Below are positions 1 to 12,130 of a DNA stretch of 64,000 nt, piece by piece; the stretch's first letter is position 1, and the number at the start of each line of letters is the position of its first letter. The stretch lies in assembly GCA_039000515.1 (NCBI GenBank), contig JBCFYV010000001.1:57273372-57337371 (forward strand), read 5' to 3'. The notes under the pieces were generated by a model. It was given only the letters and a program-made list of their open reading frames with translations, searched no databases and had not been told where the DNA came from. The translations under genes were made by a program, and so were the position numbers. Origin of the DNA: Timema cristinae (Eukaryota; Arthropoda; Insecta; Phasmatodea; Timematidae).

Positions 1-135
1 TGGTTCAGACTGGCCTGTTTAATATGGGGAGGTTGGGGTTTAAATCCTGGTCATGTTACTAAGAGGTTTTTTTCCTACGTGGTTTCCTACTCCCCTTCCA
101 TGCATATCAGAGTAAATTACCTCTAAAGTGCTTCC
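1..135 (+). mobile_element. tRNA-derived SINE remnant, cut by window start
   Basis: The first 60 bases end in a B-box-like stretch (GGGGTTTAAATCCTGG near 33-51). A T-run and a CCTACGTGGTTTCCTACTCC-like segment follow, matching the body of the fuller SINE copies at 35741-35991 and 63558-63795. The A-box side is incomplete because the window begins here. The copy is diverged and has no clear 3' tail. Confidence 0.5.
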
Positions 136-899
136 TTTTTCATTCCTACCCTATTAGAGTTGTAATCTTATATGCGTATAAACCTTAACAGGTAGTACGC
201 GGCGATAAAAAGTTATAGCTAGAATTTAGTAGAAATAAATTTTTAGAAAATACAAATGTGTTGTTTTTTGATCAACAACGATTCTGTTTTACTTCATTAT
301 TAGCGTTAGTTTACAGGTAATAGTAATAAATATCAAAGATACAGCTTTAGAACACATGATTTGACAAACGAATAAGCTCTTCCTAGGAAAATTGGATTGT
401 AGCTAATCCGAAACAATGGGCATGCGGACAAAGTATTCAGTTAACTCTAGTCTTGTTTTGATGATGACGACAAGGTTGGTTTTCAAGTCCCAGCCATGTG
501 TAAAGTATTTCCCCATAGAATTGTTTAACTCACTTCATACACACGAATTAGGATATATTTTGTTTAAATTATACTTTCCTCATTCATACCTTACTAATGT
601 AAATATGTGGTTTACGTATAAAAATGTTTCTTTGTTCTCAAGTTTTAGAAATATGGCATAAGCTCATTTTTATATTACTCAACATTAAATTTTATTGCCA
701 ATATTACACTCTCTAATGGAACAATTTCACGCATTCATAGGAAAATGAAAAAAAGTTAAAAATTACTTAAATGTAAAAAAAAGTAGTAGTCCGAATTATA
801 AGTTTTCACGCATCAGCAATCGCACTTCTAGATTATTATTTTTTAAATCGTTCGGAAAGATAAGCTCCAATGTTTTGTTACGAATGTAATGTTTTAAAA
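136..899. other. AT-rich stretch, nothing recognised
   Basis: Short open stretches on both strands have no recognisable protein content. A SINE-like fragment may lie near 470-520 (TTTTCAAGTCCCAGCC), but it is too short to support. Confidence 0.6.
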
Positions 900-1130
900 T
901 TCTCCCCTTTGCCCTCGAAATATTTCCGCAGCCAAAACTCCAGCGTCCTGTTCCAAGCACGTTCCCAGCCTTAGAGGAGAGAGAGAAGACAAGAGAGAGG
1001 GAGGACACCGTTATCAAGACATCAAGGAACCTGCAGCGCTCACGTGCTTGAGGGAACGGCGAATTTTACGGCCATCATCCACTTGACGGCGGCCGCGTAC
1101 ACACACACGATCATGACTGACCACACTCGT
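900..1130. promoter_or_regulatory. CpG-rich segment, possible promoter region
   Basis: This 230-bp segment has many CG dinucleotides (for example GGCGGCCGCGTAC near 1089) inside otherwise AT-rich DNA. It includes a GA-rich run (976-1000) and a CACGTG E-box (1041-1046). CpG-rich islets in an AT-rich invertebrate genome can mark promoters, but no downstream exon was recognised, so this is only a composition-based call. Confidence 0.25.
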
Positions 1131-1216
1131 AGGGACAACTACATGTCTCGTATCACATCACAGACACGGATATCCCACGTAGGTATTGGTCTCACAAACC
1201 CCCTCTTCGATTGTTT

Positions 1217-1497
1217 AAATTATTATTATTATTAGCACCGCGTCTTACTACCCGTTCGGGTTATACGCACTTACGCTAATGTGTAATGGTAGGGTGATTG
1301 TGAGATGAACTGGAGGACCTACAGTTTAACGTGGAATCCGAACCACGGTGGAGGCCTGGCATTCCCCACATTCACAAGATGTCTTGTCAGAGGTGAAGGA
1401 AGGGTTTAGTAATCAGATAAATCTGTGCCGGAACCGATGATTGAACCCCTGACCCCAGCATAGAAGTCCGACACATTACCCCTAGACCACCAGGGAA
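1217..1497 (-). mobile_element. Full-length tRNA-derived SINE, type 1
   Basis: On the minus strand it starts with a tRNA-like head: an A-box-like TGGTGGTCTAGGGG, then a B-box-like GGGGTTCAATCATCGG about 40 nt later. The body contains GTGAATGTGGGGAATGCC, and the 3' tail GCGTATAACCCGAACGGG ends in an (ATT/TAA)n run at 1217-1234. Copies at 4020-4193, 15225-15512, 20164-20436 and 63172-63451 are the same type. Confidence 0.85.
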
Positions 1498-1840
1498 ATT
1501 CTCTTGGTGTTAACTTATAGCGATCATTCTTTCGGTGCTCGATCATGTTCGTCCAAATTGTCTAGAATGCTCTAAGAATTGCTCACTCAGTTGGTATAGA
1601 CCAGCGGTTCCCAAACTGGGTTCGCCAAAATATGTCTGTAGTGGCGGATCTTTTCAGCACTTTGTGAGGAAATGGAAAGCATTAACAACTGTTTATCGTC
1701 TCACACTGAAGTCAGGTAGTTATCTCGAGGTAGAACTCTTACAAGATTGTTTGAACTTAAACACTAAGTTTTCGTTTTTCTTACCAACCACCCATTTCAC
1801 AAAGCGAAGTGCATGCAAGATCAAATGTGGCTCCAGGTTT

Positions 1841-1940
1841 NNNNNNNNNNNNNNNNNNNNNNNNNNNNNNNNNNNNNNNNNNNNNNNNNNNNNNNNNNNN
1901 NNNNNNNNNNNNNNNNNNNNNNNNNNNNNNNNNNNNNNNN
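1841..1940. other. Assembly gap (100 N)
   Basis: Exactly 100 undetermined bases, the usual placeholder for a scaffold gap of unknown length. Any open frame drawn through it has no meaning. Confidence 0.99.
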
Positions 1941-1961
1941 TTATGCCTTTAGTTTAATTTT

Positions 1962-2160
1962 CTACTAGAATCCGATTCCGCATAGTCTAAGGCGCTATAT
2001 TAGCAGTAGACTAGCCTGCCGATGACGGGGAGATCCAGGTTCGAACCTAGGGTGTGTGTATTGAGGGTGGTTAAAAAAAATCCACTCTTCCTTCTCGAAA
2101 ATGCGGGTACGTTTCCTACAAATATAACCTTCCCAATCCTAAAACCATTAGCGTAATTAT
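1962..2160 (+). mobile_element. tRNA-derived SINE, type 2, tail truncated
   Basis: The head reads GTCTAAGGCGCTATATTAG (A-box side), then GATCCAGGTTCGAACCTAGG with a good B box (GGTTCGAACC). The body has CCACTCTTCCTTC and AAATGCGGGTACG, and the 3' part reads CATTAGCGTAA, where the shared SINE tail normally continues. The 5' end lies next to the N gap. Related copies are at 5455-5625 and 63558-63795. Confidence 0.75.
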
Positions 2161-3990
2161 TACATAATCGTATTATGCTAAACTTTTCCTTTTTACAAAG
2201 AAACTAAAAAATATACTGGCTTTATTTTGCGTTCTCTTCCGTTCAAACATAAGGGCAGGCTATAACGAGCGAGTCTTAAAAGAGTTTCAAACTTTTATTT
2301 TTTGTTGAGAAATAATTTGACTTTGTGATAAACAAATTCTCGCTCTAAAATAAACATTGTTACGGACCTTTTCAACATTTAATAGCTTTAAACATAACTT
2401 TAATGATATTTTGAGCGTCATTTAGGTTTTTGCTAAAATATACCTACAGAACTTCACTGAATATCACACGATCATCACAGACTCATCCTTAAGCTATGAG
2501 TGAAGACTAACGTCGAGTGCGAGACGAGTCCTGGAAAACTCACTGGTTTGAAAATAATACAGTCGGTAGTTCACATATCAATGAACGTATTAGTGTCCCC
2601 AACAATGTTTATTAAACCTCGCTTGAACACTCTTCTAGGGTTGTTTGTGCTTGTGACTGCACGTAAACAGTTATCTGTGCCTCTCAACATAAGCTATCAT
2701 AGTCCTACAGTTTTGTATTGTGTGTCCTAGAATTCTATCAAAAACTGTTGGCGAACCCTTACCTACCCGATTAGTAAGAAGCGGTGCACACACAAATTTG
2801 TTCATTATTTCAAAATACACCATTTTTATTTCATGAAGACCAAAACAGCTTCTTGGAATTGTTAGAAATTAATTAGCATTCTTTCATTACCTTTCTATTG
2901 GGATGGACTCCGGCGGTTTTTTAATAATTTATTTAAATATTTGGTATCCACATCTCATAATTAAATTTCAAATATACTACTATAATTGGTTAGTAGTTTC
3001 TTGAAATATTAACTCAAATAAGATTTTTTAAAATTTTTAAATCTCACTAATTTTAACAAGCAATTTTTAGCTACCTGTTTATTGGCACAAATAATATTAG
3101 AAAATATCACAACAGTTTCCCCCCTTTTCCGCCCAATCATATTCTAACTATTTATTAACTATTAAACTATTTTTTCCCTCTGAAACTCACGCAGTCAAAA
3201 CATTAATTATCTAAATTGGTAATTATAGTTCCAGTACAGCCCTCTTTTTTTTCTTCCGCGAAGAAATAATATCTTTGCACGAGTTTCCTTTAGATTATGT
3301 CACACGCTATAATGTGTTGAAAGCGATCGCCTAATCATTTTAGCAATCTTTTCTACGTCCCAGTAATAAGCTTATTGAAACAATAATAATATTATTAATA
3401 AAACATGACATATTACTAGAAATGTCGTAATCAATTTTCTTATCTTTTAAGCGCAGAGAAAGTGAATTATTTTATTAATCCCAGAATAATTTACAGGTTT
3501 AACGACAACAGCATGAAACTGTCATTAACTTGATCTAGTTATGATGTCTAATCTCGATCTTTAGTATAGTACATACGAGTACATTTGAGAGTAGTATTAT
3601 AAATTGGCTCAATGTTACATGTCCGTTTAAAAGCTTTGTTACATTTATTGCCTATAAGCAATGTAACCTATTCTTCGCATGCATGTTATACCAATGCATA
3701 GCTTCAATTTCATACACATCTAAAAATTAAGTGTTACATTAATTTTTGAAATTCCAATCTCCCCACCCATTTTGAATTTTTAAATTTCTAGACTTTTTGT
3801 TTTAGAAATTTTTAATGTTCTTCCTTTCACCCCATTTCTCGGACCTTCATTTTGAATGTTCAAATTCTAAGAATTTTCTGGCTTTCTTTGGAGGGTGTCC
3901 TTCTACCTGCCTACCTGCCAACACCTATCACACACACACATATATACACACACACCCTCTCTTTTCTGTTATATATGCATAGATAGGTAG
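2161..3990. other. AT-rich stretch without recognisable gene
   Basis: The stretch is highly AT-rich with many A and T runs. One 76-codon open stretch at 2500-2730 has no recognised motif or splice context. A (CA)n/(TA) microsatellite lies at 3928-3955 and an ATAG-type run at 3977-3998. Confidence 0.6.
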
Positions 3991-3999
3991 ATAGAGATA

Positions 4000-4050
4000 G
4001 TAATAATAATAATAATAATAATTATTATTATTATTATTATTATTATTATC
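4000..4050. repeat. (AAT)n directly followed by (ATT)n
   Basis: About eight AAT units pass directly into about ten ATT units, so the stretch is a near-perfect inverted repeat able to form a hairpin. The right half is the tail of the SINE that follows. The left half may be the tail of a second lost copy or a slippage product. Confidence 0.9.
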
Positions 4051-4193
4051 ACCGCGTCTTACTACCTCTTAGGTTATATGCACTTACGCTAATGCGTAAT
4101 GGTAGGGTGATTGTGAGATGAAATGGAGGACCTACAGTTTAACGTGGAATCCGAACCACGGTGGAGGCCTGGCATTCCCCACATTCACAAGTT
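4020..4193 (-). mobile_element. 5'-truncated SINE, type 1
   Basis: It matches the copy at 1217-1497 from the (ATT)n tail through the body (GTGAATGTGGGGAATGCC on the minus strand) and then stops abruptly at about 4193. The tRNA-like head is missing, which is typical of incomplete reverse transcription. Confidence 0.8.
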
Positions 4194-4449
4194 GTGATTA
4201 GGTGTTAAGAAATAGAGAGAGAAATATGTTCACTGTTGGTATATCTTTTGCAAAGCCATAAACCTAAAAAACTTTTCCATCATCATGTTTAATTTGATGC
4301 CGAGTTGTTTTAGTATTTCTTACACTTAATGCTATTTGACAGCTTAATTTCTGGGGCAGATGAGACAGAAGGTATCTTAAGAAAGCGTAACTGAATTAAG
4401 GTGTTAGAGGATATGGCTAAGCACAGTGAGAAGTCGCACTTTGTAAAAA

Positions 4450-4584
4450 CCATCGTATACTCCATTCACGGTAGGAATTACTCTCTGAAAGGTCTTTTAT
4501 CCTACCAATATCCTACTATATAGTATATTTCTGGTAGGGAAAAGGGCCTTTCAGAAAACAATTCCTACGTGAACGACTATAGCT
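4450..4584. mobile_element. Short inverted-repeat MITE
   Basis: Left arm CATTCACGGTAGGAATT...CTGAAAGGTC...CCTACCA pairs with right arm TGGTAGGG...GGCCTTTCAG...AATTCCTACGTGAACG over about 50 bp on each side. The loop around 4510-4528 is AT-rich (CTACTATATAGTATA). The outer ends are next to TA dinucleotides, which would fit a Tc1/mariner-type insertion. There is no coding capacity. Confidence 0.65.
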
Positions 4585-5454
4585 GAAATTTCAACCTTAT
4601 CATCACTGGCAACCCAGTATATTAATTAACTTGGTGGCTTATCCCGCTCGATCAATAAAAATACTATTTCAATCTAAAATTTGTAGTAAAATTAAACTTT
4701 TGAAAAAGACACACTTTAACAACCAATGGACATTTACTGCTAGGCTGTTAACTCTTGGAATGCTGCTATCCAGTGACGGTAAATTATTCTATCTTCATTC
4801 TGAGCACAAGTCAGTGCCCGTCCCCCTCCCTCCCGCTCTCTCTCTCTCTCCCCCCCATCCATTCCTCTATTTTACAGTTTTCCTTCCTGCCGCTGAAGCA
4901 GAAGAGCGAACCTTACATTAAGGGTGCTACATGGGCAGGTAGAAATACCTCGTCAACTTTTGGAGATAAAAAAAATATTCCCCTCTTCTCTTTACCTATC
5001 TTTCTTTCGATGAGTTCGTAACGCTTAGTGAAAGAGGAAGGACGAAAGACTTGTCACTCAAGCCGCGATGATTCATTCACCATAAAAGCGACAGCTTTTC
5101 CACTCTTGGTTTATATTTCACAACAGCACACTGCTTGATGCACAACCAATCTACTTACAAATTTAGACAGTGCGAGTTGTTTAAAAGAAATAAGAACATT
5201 ACTATTTCAAGTTGCTAGTAATGCTGCTCTTGTATATTAAATCGTGGTTTACATTCATATACATAAAATAATTAGGTACTTACATTCATGTACATAGATT
5301 AATTAGGTACTTATAACTTTATTTTTAAAATTTGTATCTAAATATTGAAATCATTAGGTTAATTTTCCACAAACATCTAACTACCTGTTATGGATTATTT
5401 GCATGTGCACCAATTAATACCTAATTTGTTATAGAATACAAAGTTTAATTTTAA

Positions 5455-5625
5455 GGGAATTGTACCCGCATTTAACAAAAGAGCGGGAGTGGAAATCGAC
5501 ATTGAGAGGAAAATACCTCTCGATACACCAGACCGGAACTCTAACCCTAACTTCCATGTTTTGGCAACCAATTTTATTGTTAGAATGACACCTTAGATCA
5601 TTGGGACCCTTTGGTAAACCCCAGC
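5455..5625 (-). mobile_element. SINE, type 2, diverged
   Basis: On the minus strand: GGTTTACCAAAGGGTCCCAATGATCTAAGGTGTCATTC, then GTTAGGGTTAGAGTTCCGG in the B-box place, then TTTCCACTCCCGCTC and AATGCGGGTAC. This is the same order of blocks as 63558-63795. The 3' tail is missing. Confidence 0.55.
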
Positions 5626-6529
5626 CGGGCATAGCTTGAAACTTTTTAATATTAGATTAAAATCTTATAAAACCACGAATAGAAAAATAATACCCTCTCC
5701 ATGGAACGTGAACAAAATCATCTCTCTCGTCTAGTCTAATTTACAGGTGATGGTAGGTTGGGCGGGAAATTCCAGTCGTATGCCAGAAATTGTTTGCCTT
5801 CAATTATTTCCACTCTTTCCTTTACACAAATGAGGGTATAAGACCTTTGATTAATAATTTCCACTTTCTTTCCCTTTGGTGTAATTATTGTATTATTAGG
5901 GAGAATTTCATTATTTAAAGGCAAAACTAGCACACCTAAATGTGTAGCAGTTGCATAAAAATTTACCTTTTTTTCCCATTTTAAAGGTTAATGGGGGTGA
6001 AAACTTGTTGTATAGAACGTTTAGCTATTGGGGGTACAATTTTTTAAATTTTCTAGTTGTTTAGTTAAAGCTATTATATGACAACTTATAACCTGTCATT
6101 ATAAATAGTAAAATTAGATAAGATGGTGTAGGTAAGCGTGACATTTCAACTACTTATTAGTTAACCCATAAAATAATCACAAATATTATGTTTGTGTTTT
6201 GATTTATTTAAATTTTACATTTAGCTTAGTTTGTATGTTTCCAAATAGGCCTATTCCTAAACCAACAAAAATATTACAATAGTATCAAAAAACTTTTTGG
6301 ATAAGTTTTACATAAGTTATATAAAATATTAGATTGATATTTGCTTGTGTGATTAAACTAGCTTTCATATTATATTTACCATCAAGTAAGATCTGTTAGT
6401 TTCAATCTCTACGTGGAGAGACTAAAAAGGGAAGTAATGTTCTATATATTTTTAACAACCTAAAAATTGAAGTAAATAAAATCTAGAATTAAAAATTCAG
6501 GCAAGGAAATCCACTATATGCGTACACCA
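5626..6529. other. AT-rich stretch, nothing recognised
   Basis: No open stretch with recognisable content and no tandem structure or terminal repeats were found. Confidence 0.5.
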
Positions 6530-6880
6530 GATTGAAAAGGCAACAATGTCCAATAACGTGTACAAATGATGAAAGGTAACAATGTCCACTATACTGTACA
6601 ACTGATGAAAGCTAACAATGACCATTATACGAGTACAACTGATGAAGCTAACAATGTCCACTATACTGTACAACTGAATGAAAGGGAACAATGTCCCACT
6701 ATACGTGTACAACTGATGAAAGCTAACAATGACCATTATACGTGTACAAATATTTAAAGGCAACAATGTTCAATATACTTGTACAAATATGAACGTTAAA
6801 CAATGTCCACATAAGTGCACAACTGATGAAAAATTAACAATGTCCACTATACGTGTACAACTGATAAAGTTATCAATGTA
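6530..6880. repeat. 36-bp minisatellite, about 9-10 units
   Basis: Units of the form AACAATGTCCACTATACGTG plus TACAACTGATGAAAGCT recur with a 36-bp step (starts at 6542, 6578 and 6614) and small indels later. Open frames on both strands here are by-products of a period divisible by three. Confidence 0.9.
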
Positions 6881-8290
6881 ATGTTAATATATGTGACTTC
6901 ACTATCAGTATGGTTCAAGGCAGTAATCAAACCTTTTTTTTTTTAGCTTACTGCCCTCTTCTGAGAATTTGATGCTGCTACAGCCCCTAAACCTAAGTTA
7001 TATGTAATATGCATACTGAAATCAATGATAATAACCTTGCAAAATACTTTTTTCCCACTTAGTCAATATTACCTCCTTTTAAATAAACATGATTACAAAA
7101 TAAAATTTACTTTTTACGTGGCATAATTTATAATTCTTATGAATAAAAACACTCGTTAAAACATAACTAATGTTAAGTGGTTACAAACAAAAGGAATTAA
7201 ATCGTATTGTCAAAATTATAGAAATAAATACAGTATTTAATTAAGACCCTTGTTAAATATTTTTTTGCCTGTGTTTATTAGCGTAGAATTTTCCGCAATA
7301 TCGTAACAACCCTACGCTCCCCTACAACTTCCTTACAATTATTTACCATCTCACAAAATCGTATTCGGGTATGAAAAACTACACGTATACCACAAACTTA
7401 GAAAAAATTATGTTCACTAAACGTAGTCCTAAATTACAAAATAAAGGAAAATCTTATTCATTACACGTATACCACAAAAGTTAGGAGAATAATGTTCACT
7501 ACAAACATACATAACGCTTAAAAAAAAATGTTCAAAAAAAAGTTTATCACATAATAAAATAATTTTACATGATATATTTATTTATATCACAACATAAAGA
7601 AAAATTATGTTCATACACATACACAAAATTTAGAAAATTATGTACATTACACATATGCCACAAAATAAAATAAAATTATGCTCACCACACATAAATGCCT
7701 ACAACAAAGTTTAGTAAAATTTTATGCAATACACTATCACAATAAAATCACTAAACAAATTAAATCAGCCCATTCATACTATCTCCCAAATAAAAGAAAA
7801 AAACATAATCATTTCACTTATATACAGTGTGGACCTACGGTATGGCAGATTTTGCAAGTGCCCTGGGCGCCACTTAACGGGGCACGTCACTAAATAGGTT
7901 CTATTTACTCAATTTTTGTAATTTATCTTACTTTTGATTCCAAATACTTTTATATTTTTTAAAACATTTTAGTTGTTATAATATAAACTACTAAATAGAA
8001 CGTTAAATATTTGTTTTTGTACAAACGTAGCTAAATCCATGAGATTCATACTGAAAATAGCCTATATAAGATCACATACTAATTATCATGTCAGAACTTG
8101 GCCGTTGAGATAAGCGAACCTAGGCCAAAAGGTCCTAAGGGCGTATTTCAACTTTTTTTTTGTTTTAAATGTAAAATAATATTTAAACTAAACACATTTC
8201 TAATTATTTAAACAATAAATAAATAATTTTATCTAAAATTGAGAATATATTAAAAAAATTACTAACAACACAATCACATTTGTTTTATGC
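6881..8290. other. AT-rich stretch with degenerate short repeats
   Basis: At 7360-7760 a diverged motif recurs several times (ATGTTCACTA..ACACGTATACCACAAA..TTAG) with irregular spacing, so it looks like an old minisatellite. The rest shows no gene. A GC-richer piece at 7833-7890 (GCCCTGGGCGCCACTTAACG) was not identified. Confidence 0.5.
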
Positions 8291-9480
8291 TTTGGGGCCC
8301 TTTGTTTTTATTAATGTTTAAAAAAAAATTTTTTTAACAGAAAAGGAAAAAAAAGGACGAAAAGGAGCAAAAGGGATTCAATCACAGTTTTAACAACCCT
8401 GCTGTATGGTTGACACAAATATTTCAACAAAGAATAAGGGGAACAAACAGCCTGGCTTTGTTAGTGAATTGCACAATCACTCACTCAAAAAAGGTATGAA
8501 AAAACGCGCCCCGGGGGTTGTGAAATTCGAGCCCAAAATCAATGGATGAAAGGGATAAAGCAAGAACCGGTTAACAAGTACCTTGAGAAGATATGGAAAT
8601 AAAAAATGAAAAAAAAATGATTTTTTTGACTTTTTTATTGTCCAAAGGGACTGTTTACGCTGACGATATTAAAGATTCGAACCAGAAGGCGAACTTTTAG
8701 GAAAATTTTATAGCTGTTTTTGTTGATGGACAACAATTTTAAAGAAGACTTTTTAGATTGTCACATGTTTTTTCAAGTCGGGCCAACATGAAAATATCAA
8801 GACTTGAAAAACTTCCAGAATTATTGCCATATGCGAGGGGGCTTTTTCCACAATTTTCACAGTGATATTCAGATACTGCTAACCATCGTAAGCTGGAGAC
8901 TAAACAAATCCCTTGTATTTGAAAAGTTTTCAGGGGTAAAGATGTTTGTGTGTTTTGCTCTTTTGATTGGAAAAGAGAAAAAACAAAACAACAATTTAAA
9001 CATCATAGATCAATTGCGTCAGTAAAAACAAGGAAGGTAATTTGTTTTCTTTTTTACCTAAGTGTTAAATAAAAAATTAAGGGTTTTTTTTATTTTTGAG
9101 CAGATATTGGGTAAAGTTTTTTTAAAAAAAACAGGTGTAGGTTTTGGACAGAGGCGCAATTCCAGTGTTTCCATAGGTGCTATTTTAGTAGATCCACCTT
9201 TGCTTTACTCACAAAATTAAGACCTCTCATGTTCTTTAAACGTTTTTTAAAGAAATGAAGGGAAATTATGGTCAGTAAAGTTCAAAATTATGAAAAACAA
9301 ATAAAGGAAATGTCTTACTATCTTATCTACTAATATTCTTATCTAAACTCCACCCAAAGGGGTAAAACAAAAATTTTATCCCTTCACAACCCAAATTTAA
9401 AATATTTTCTTTTGAGGCTGATCATCATTTTAAATATTTTTTCTAAAAAGGGGTTTCCCCTTTTTGGCAATCCCCGATCA
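8291..9480. other. Low-quality AT-rich sequence
   Basis: Long A, T, C and G runs appear abruptly from about 8290, in contrast to the sequence before it. Short open stretches on the plus strand (for example 8804-9025) have no confident match. This is the downstream flank of the Mutator/YqaJ-like gene. Confidence 0.5.
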
Positions 9481-12130
9481 TATCGGAGTCAAGTATCTCT
9501 TGAAGCAAACTACCATAAAAAATAATTAATTGAGGCCCATTTCACTTTTCCAAAGATGTCACCCCCTCAATTTTTGTAAGGCATTTTCCCTTTTTTTGTC
9601 CAGAAAAAAAAGTGACACCACCGTCTTCAGTTATGTGTAATTGTCCTTGCATTGGGGATATAACTTCTTTTTTTTTAAAAGGATACATTTCCCCGTAATG
9701 GCAAAAATTTATTTTTTTTTGCTTTTATGGCTTCTTTTTGGGGTAAAACTTTTCCCATGCAGGGGGCTTAATTTCGACGATGCTCATCACCCATAAACCA
9801 GGAGATCTGCAATTTAATTTTATATTTCTTTTCGACTACCAACCCCCCCCTTTCAACTTTTACTCCAGCATTCTTCCAAAAACTTCTTTTGCCATAGGTC
9901 CATGTTTAACACCTTCGATTCCCATAATTTTTTCAAAGAATGTTCCTGTAACAATCTTTACTTGATTTCCTTTTGGTCTTCTTTTTGCAATTTTATCAAA
10001 TCGAACTGTCACCGCTTCCTTCGCTGTCTTTAATTCTTCATTCTAATTTGTTCGACCTTTTTTATAAACAAGGCTTTCCTTCTCTTCTTATACCAAACTC
10101 AAAAAAATTTCTTTCTTCAGATTATAGTCTTTTTTTTTTGGGGTCAGCTTTAGCCGGAATGCCAACCCCCATATGCTCATCGGGCCCCGAAGACTTTTTT
10201 TGTGGTTTTCTGGGGGGAGGGTACAAAAATTTTCCCCGCTTTTTCCCTTTGCATTTAGACGTTTTAATTTTTCGTGTGAAAAACCCTTTTTTAAGTGTTT
10301 AAAAACCCAGGATGAAAATAGCCATCTTTTTGGGGGGGGAGTCGTGTAGTTAGGCCCTTTTGTTGGGGGAATTTACTCCCTGCGAACAGCGAACTTGATA
10401 AGACCCCTCAAAGCATAATTAATGCGCTTTCTGGGGGAAAAAATTTTTGGCAACTACACTTTTAAAAGGGGGGCTCTGCAATATTATTACTAACGTTAAG
10501 ATTGGCCTGACATGGAATCCAAAGGGAATTACGACACTAACAAAATTTTCTTCCCAAAAAGCCTTTTTTTATAAAACTCTGGCCTAAATTTTTTCACCTT
10601 TTTTCCCCCCTGAAAAAAAATTTCCTCGCTCCCCACACCCGGAAATGATAAACCAAAAACAGATTTTGGCCCATTACTTAGGGTTTTCCCTTTATTGTTT
10701 GACATTTTCATGGGGGGGAAAGGGGTTTGTACTTGACAAATTTTTATTGCCTCAGTTACAGCATATCGCATTTTTAAAAACTCTTTTTTTGGGGGGATGA
10801 CCTAATAATTCCAGGAATTGTACCTATTTGGGTTCTTTCCTTTTTTCCCCAATTTTCCTTTCCCCTATTCAATAGTTGTGAAGAATATGTTTTTTCACTT
10901 TCAATTTTTTTTATCAAAAAATCAGGCCCAAAACGGCTTGGCTAGGCTAAAACTTTTCATACATTGCTGTCTCCATCTCCTAAAAAAAAAAATTTAAAAA
11001 ACCACTTTTTAATTCAATATCATACTGGTAAGGCAATATCATTTTTTAATATTAATTTTTGTTGGGGTTCCCAATGAAAAAGGGATTATAAAAAAAATTT
11101 TTTTTATGTCAAAACTTTAACTAATTGTTTAAGGCGCTATGTTAAGTTCCCTATAAGTTGGGGATACAAATTCCATACATTAAAAAACTTTGCTTGAACC
11201 CATCAACTATGATGTCAGCTTCCATTGCGTGGCAGATTTTTCCCAAAATTTTTTTTGCATATGTCTCAAAAAGTGGGTTTTTTTCTGGGGAAGATGCCCT
11301 TTCACAAATAAGCAATGGGTTTTTTTCAAACCCCATGTATACACCTTTTTTTTTTTGAACCCCAACTAAAAAGCTTATATCATAAAAAAAATTTTTATTG
11401 GGTATATTAACTACAGGCCATTAAAATACTTTAAACTGAAAAGCAAAGACAAAATTGATTTTTTAAAAAATTTTTTTAGTAATTACAAATTTATTATATT
11501 AAATAATTTTATCTACCAACACAAATTTCTACGTCTCAATACTATGTTTTTATAAAATAACTTACCATTTTCCTTTGAGAGAGCGTCGTTTTGCTTTTTT
11601 AAGATTTTTCCCATTCCCCCTTTGCAACAACAGTTATAAAGGGCCGACCCTCTTTGTCCACTTTTCCCCGGCCCTTTGACAAGCCAATCGGGCCCCCCCA
11701 AAAAACCCCCGGGGGCACCATCATCTCATCAAAGCAATGTTTCCCCAGGTGTTCACCTACTTCTTGGTGTTTTCTTTTGGTACATAGATTGCCCATACAA
11801 GGCATAAAAAAGTGCAGAGACAACTCTTCCATCGGGAAAAACCCTTTGGGGCCCTTGTTAATAATGCCACCCCCTTTTGCTGTTTTTCTTTCTTTCGGTG
11901 AGTTGGGGTTTTCAGTAGGGATGTTTCGAAACCCACACATTTTGCACTGAAAATGAAAATTTTCCTGCAAACCATTCCTTGTTTCCCTTTTAAAAATTCA
12001 TATTTGAAAATGTGCAGTCCCCCCCTTTATGCTTTATTGCTTGAAAAACTTCCAAAAAGTACTGTAAGTCCCCTATTCTGCCCTCCTTCTATGATATAGG
12101 GGGTTTTTAAAAAAAATTTTTGTCCCTGGA
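9480..12130 (-). pseudogene. Mutator-like transposase/YqaJ exonuclease gene, broken
   Basis: Minus-strand fragments, read in order, match a transposon protein family common in arthropods and other invertebrates: an N-terminal region, a Mutator-like transposase domain and a C-terminal YqaJ-type nuclease domain. Visible pieces are QYFLEVFQAIKHK (about 12100-12050), FQCKMCGF (about 11950), DKEGRPFITVVAKGEWEKS (about 11660-11600), HAMEADIIVDGFKQSFLMYG (about 11240-11170), MRYAVTEAIK and SNGPKSVFG (10771-10640), SIVEIKPP (about 9780) and SPMQGQLHITEDG (about 9655-9620). The family usually shows VVADG where this reads VVAKG. Frames change every few dozen codons, almost always at homopolymers, and SINE copies in the same tract show the same damage. 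The gene may therefore be intact in reality. Assignment is by recalled family motifs, not by search. Confidence 0.65.

Noticed and set aside
1535..1957. 140-codon open frame running into the gap
   Set aside because: A quarter of it is undetermined sequence, and the rest has no recognised motif.
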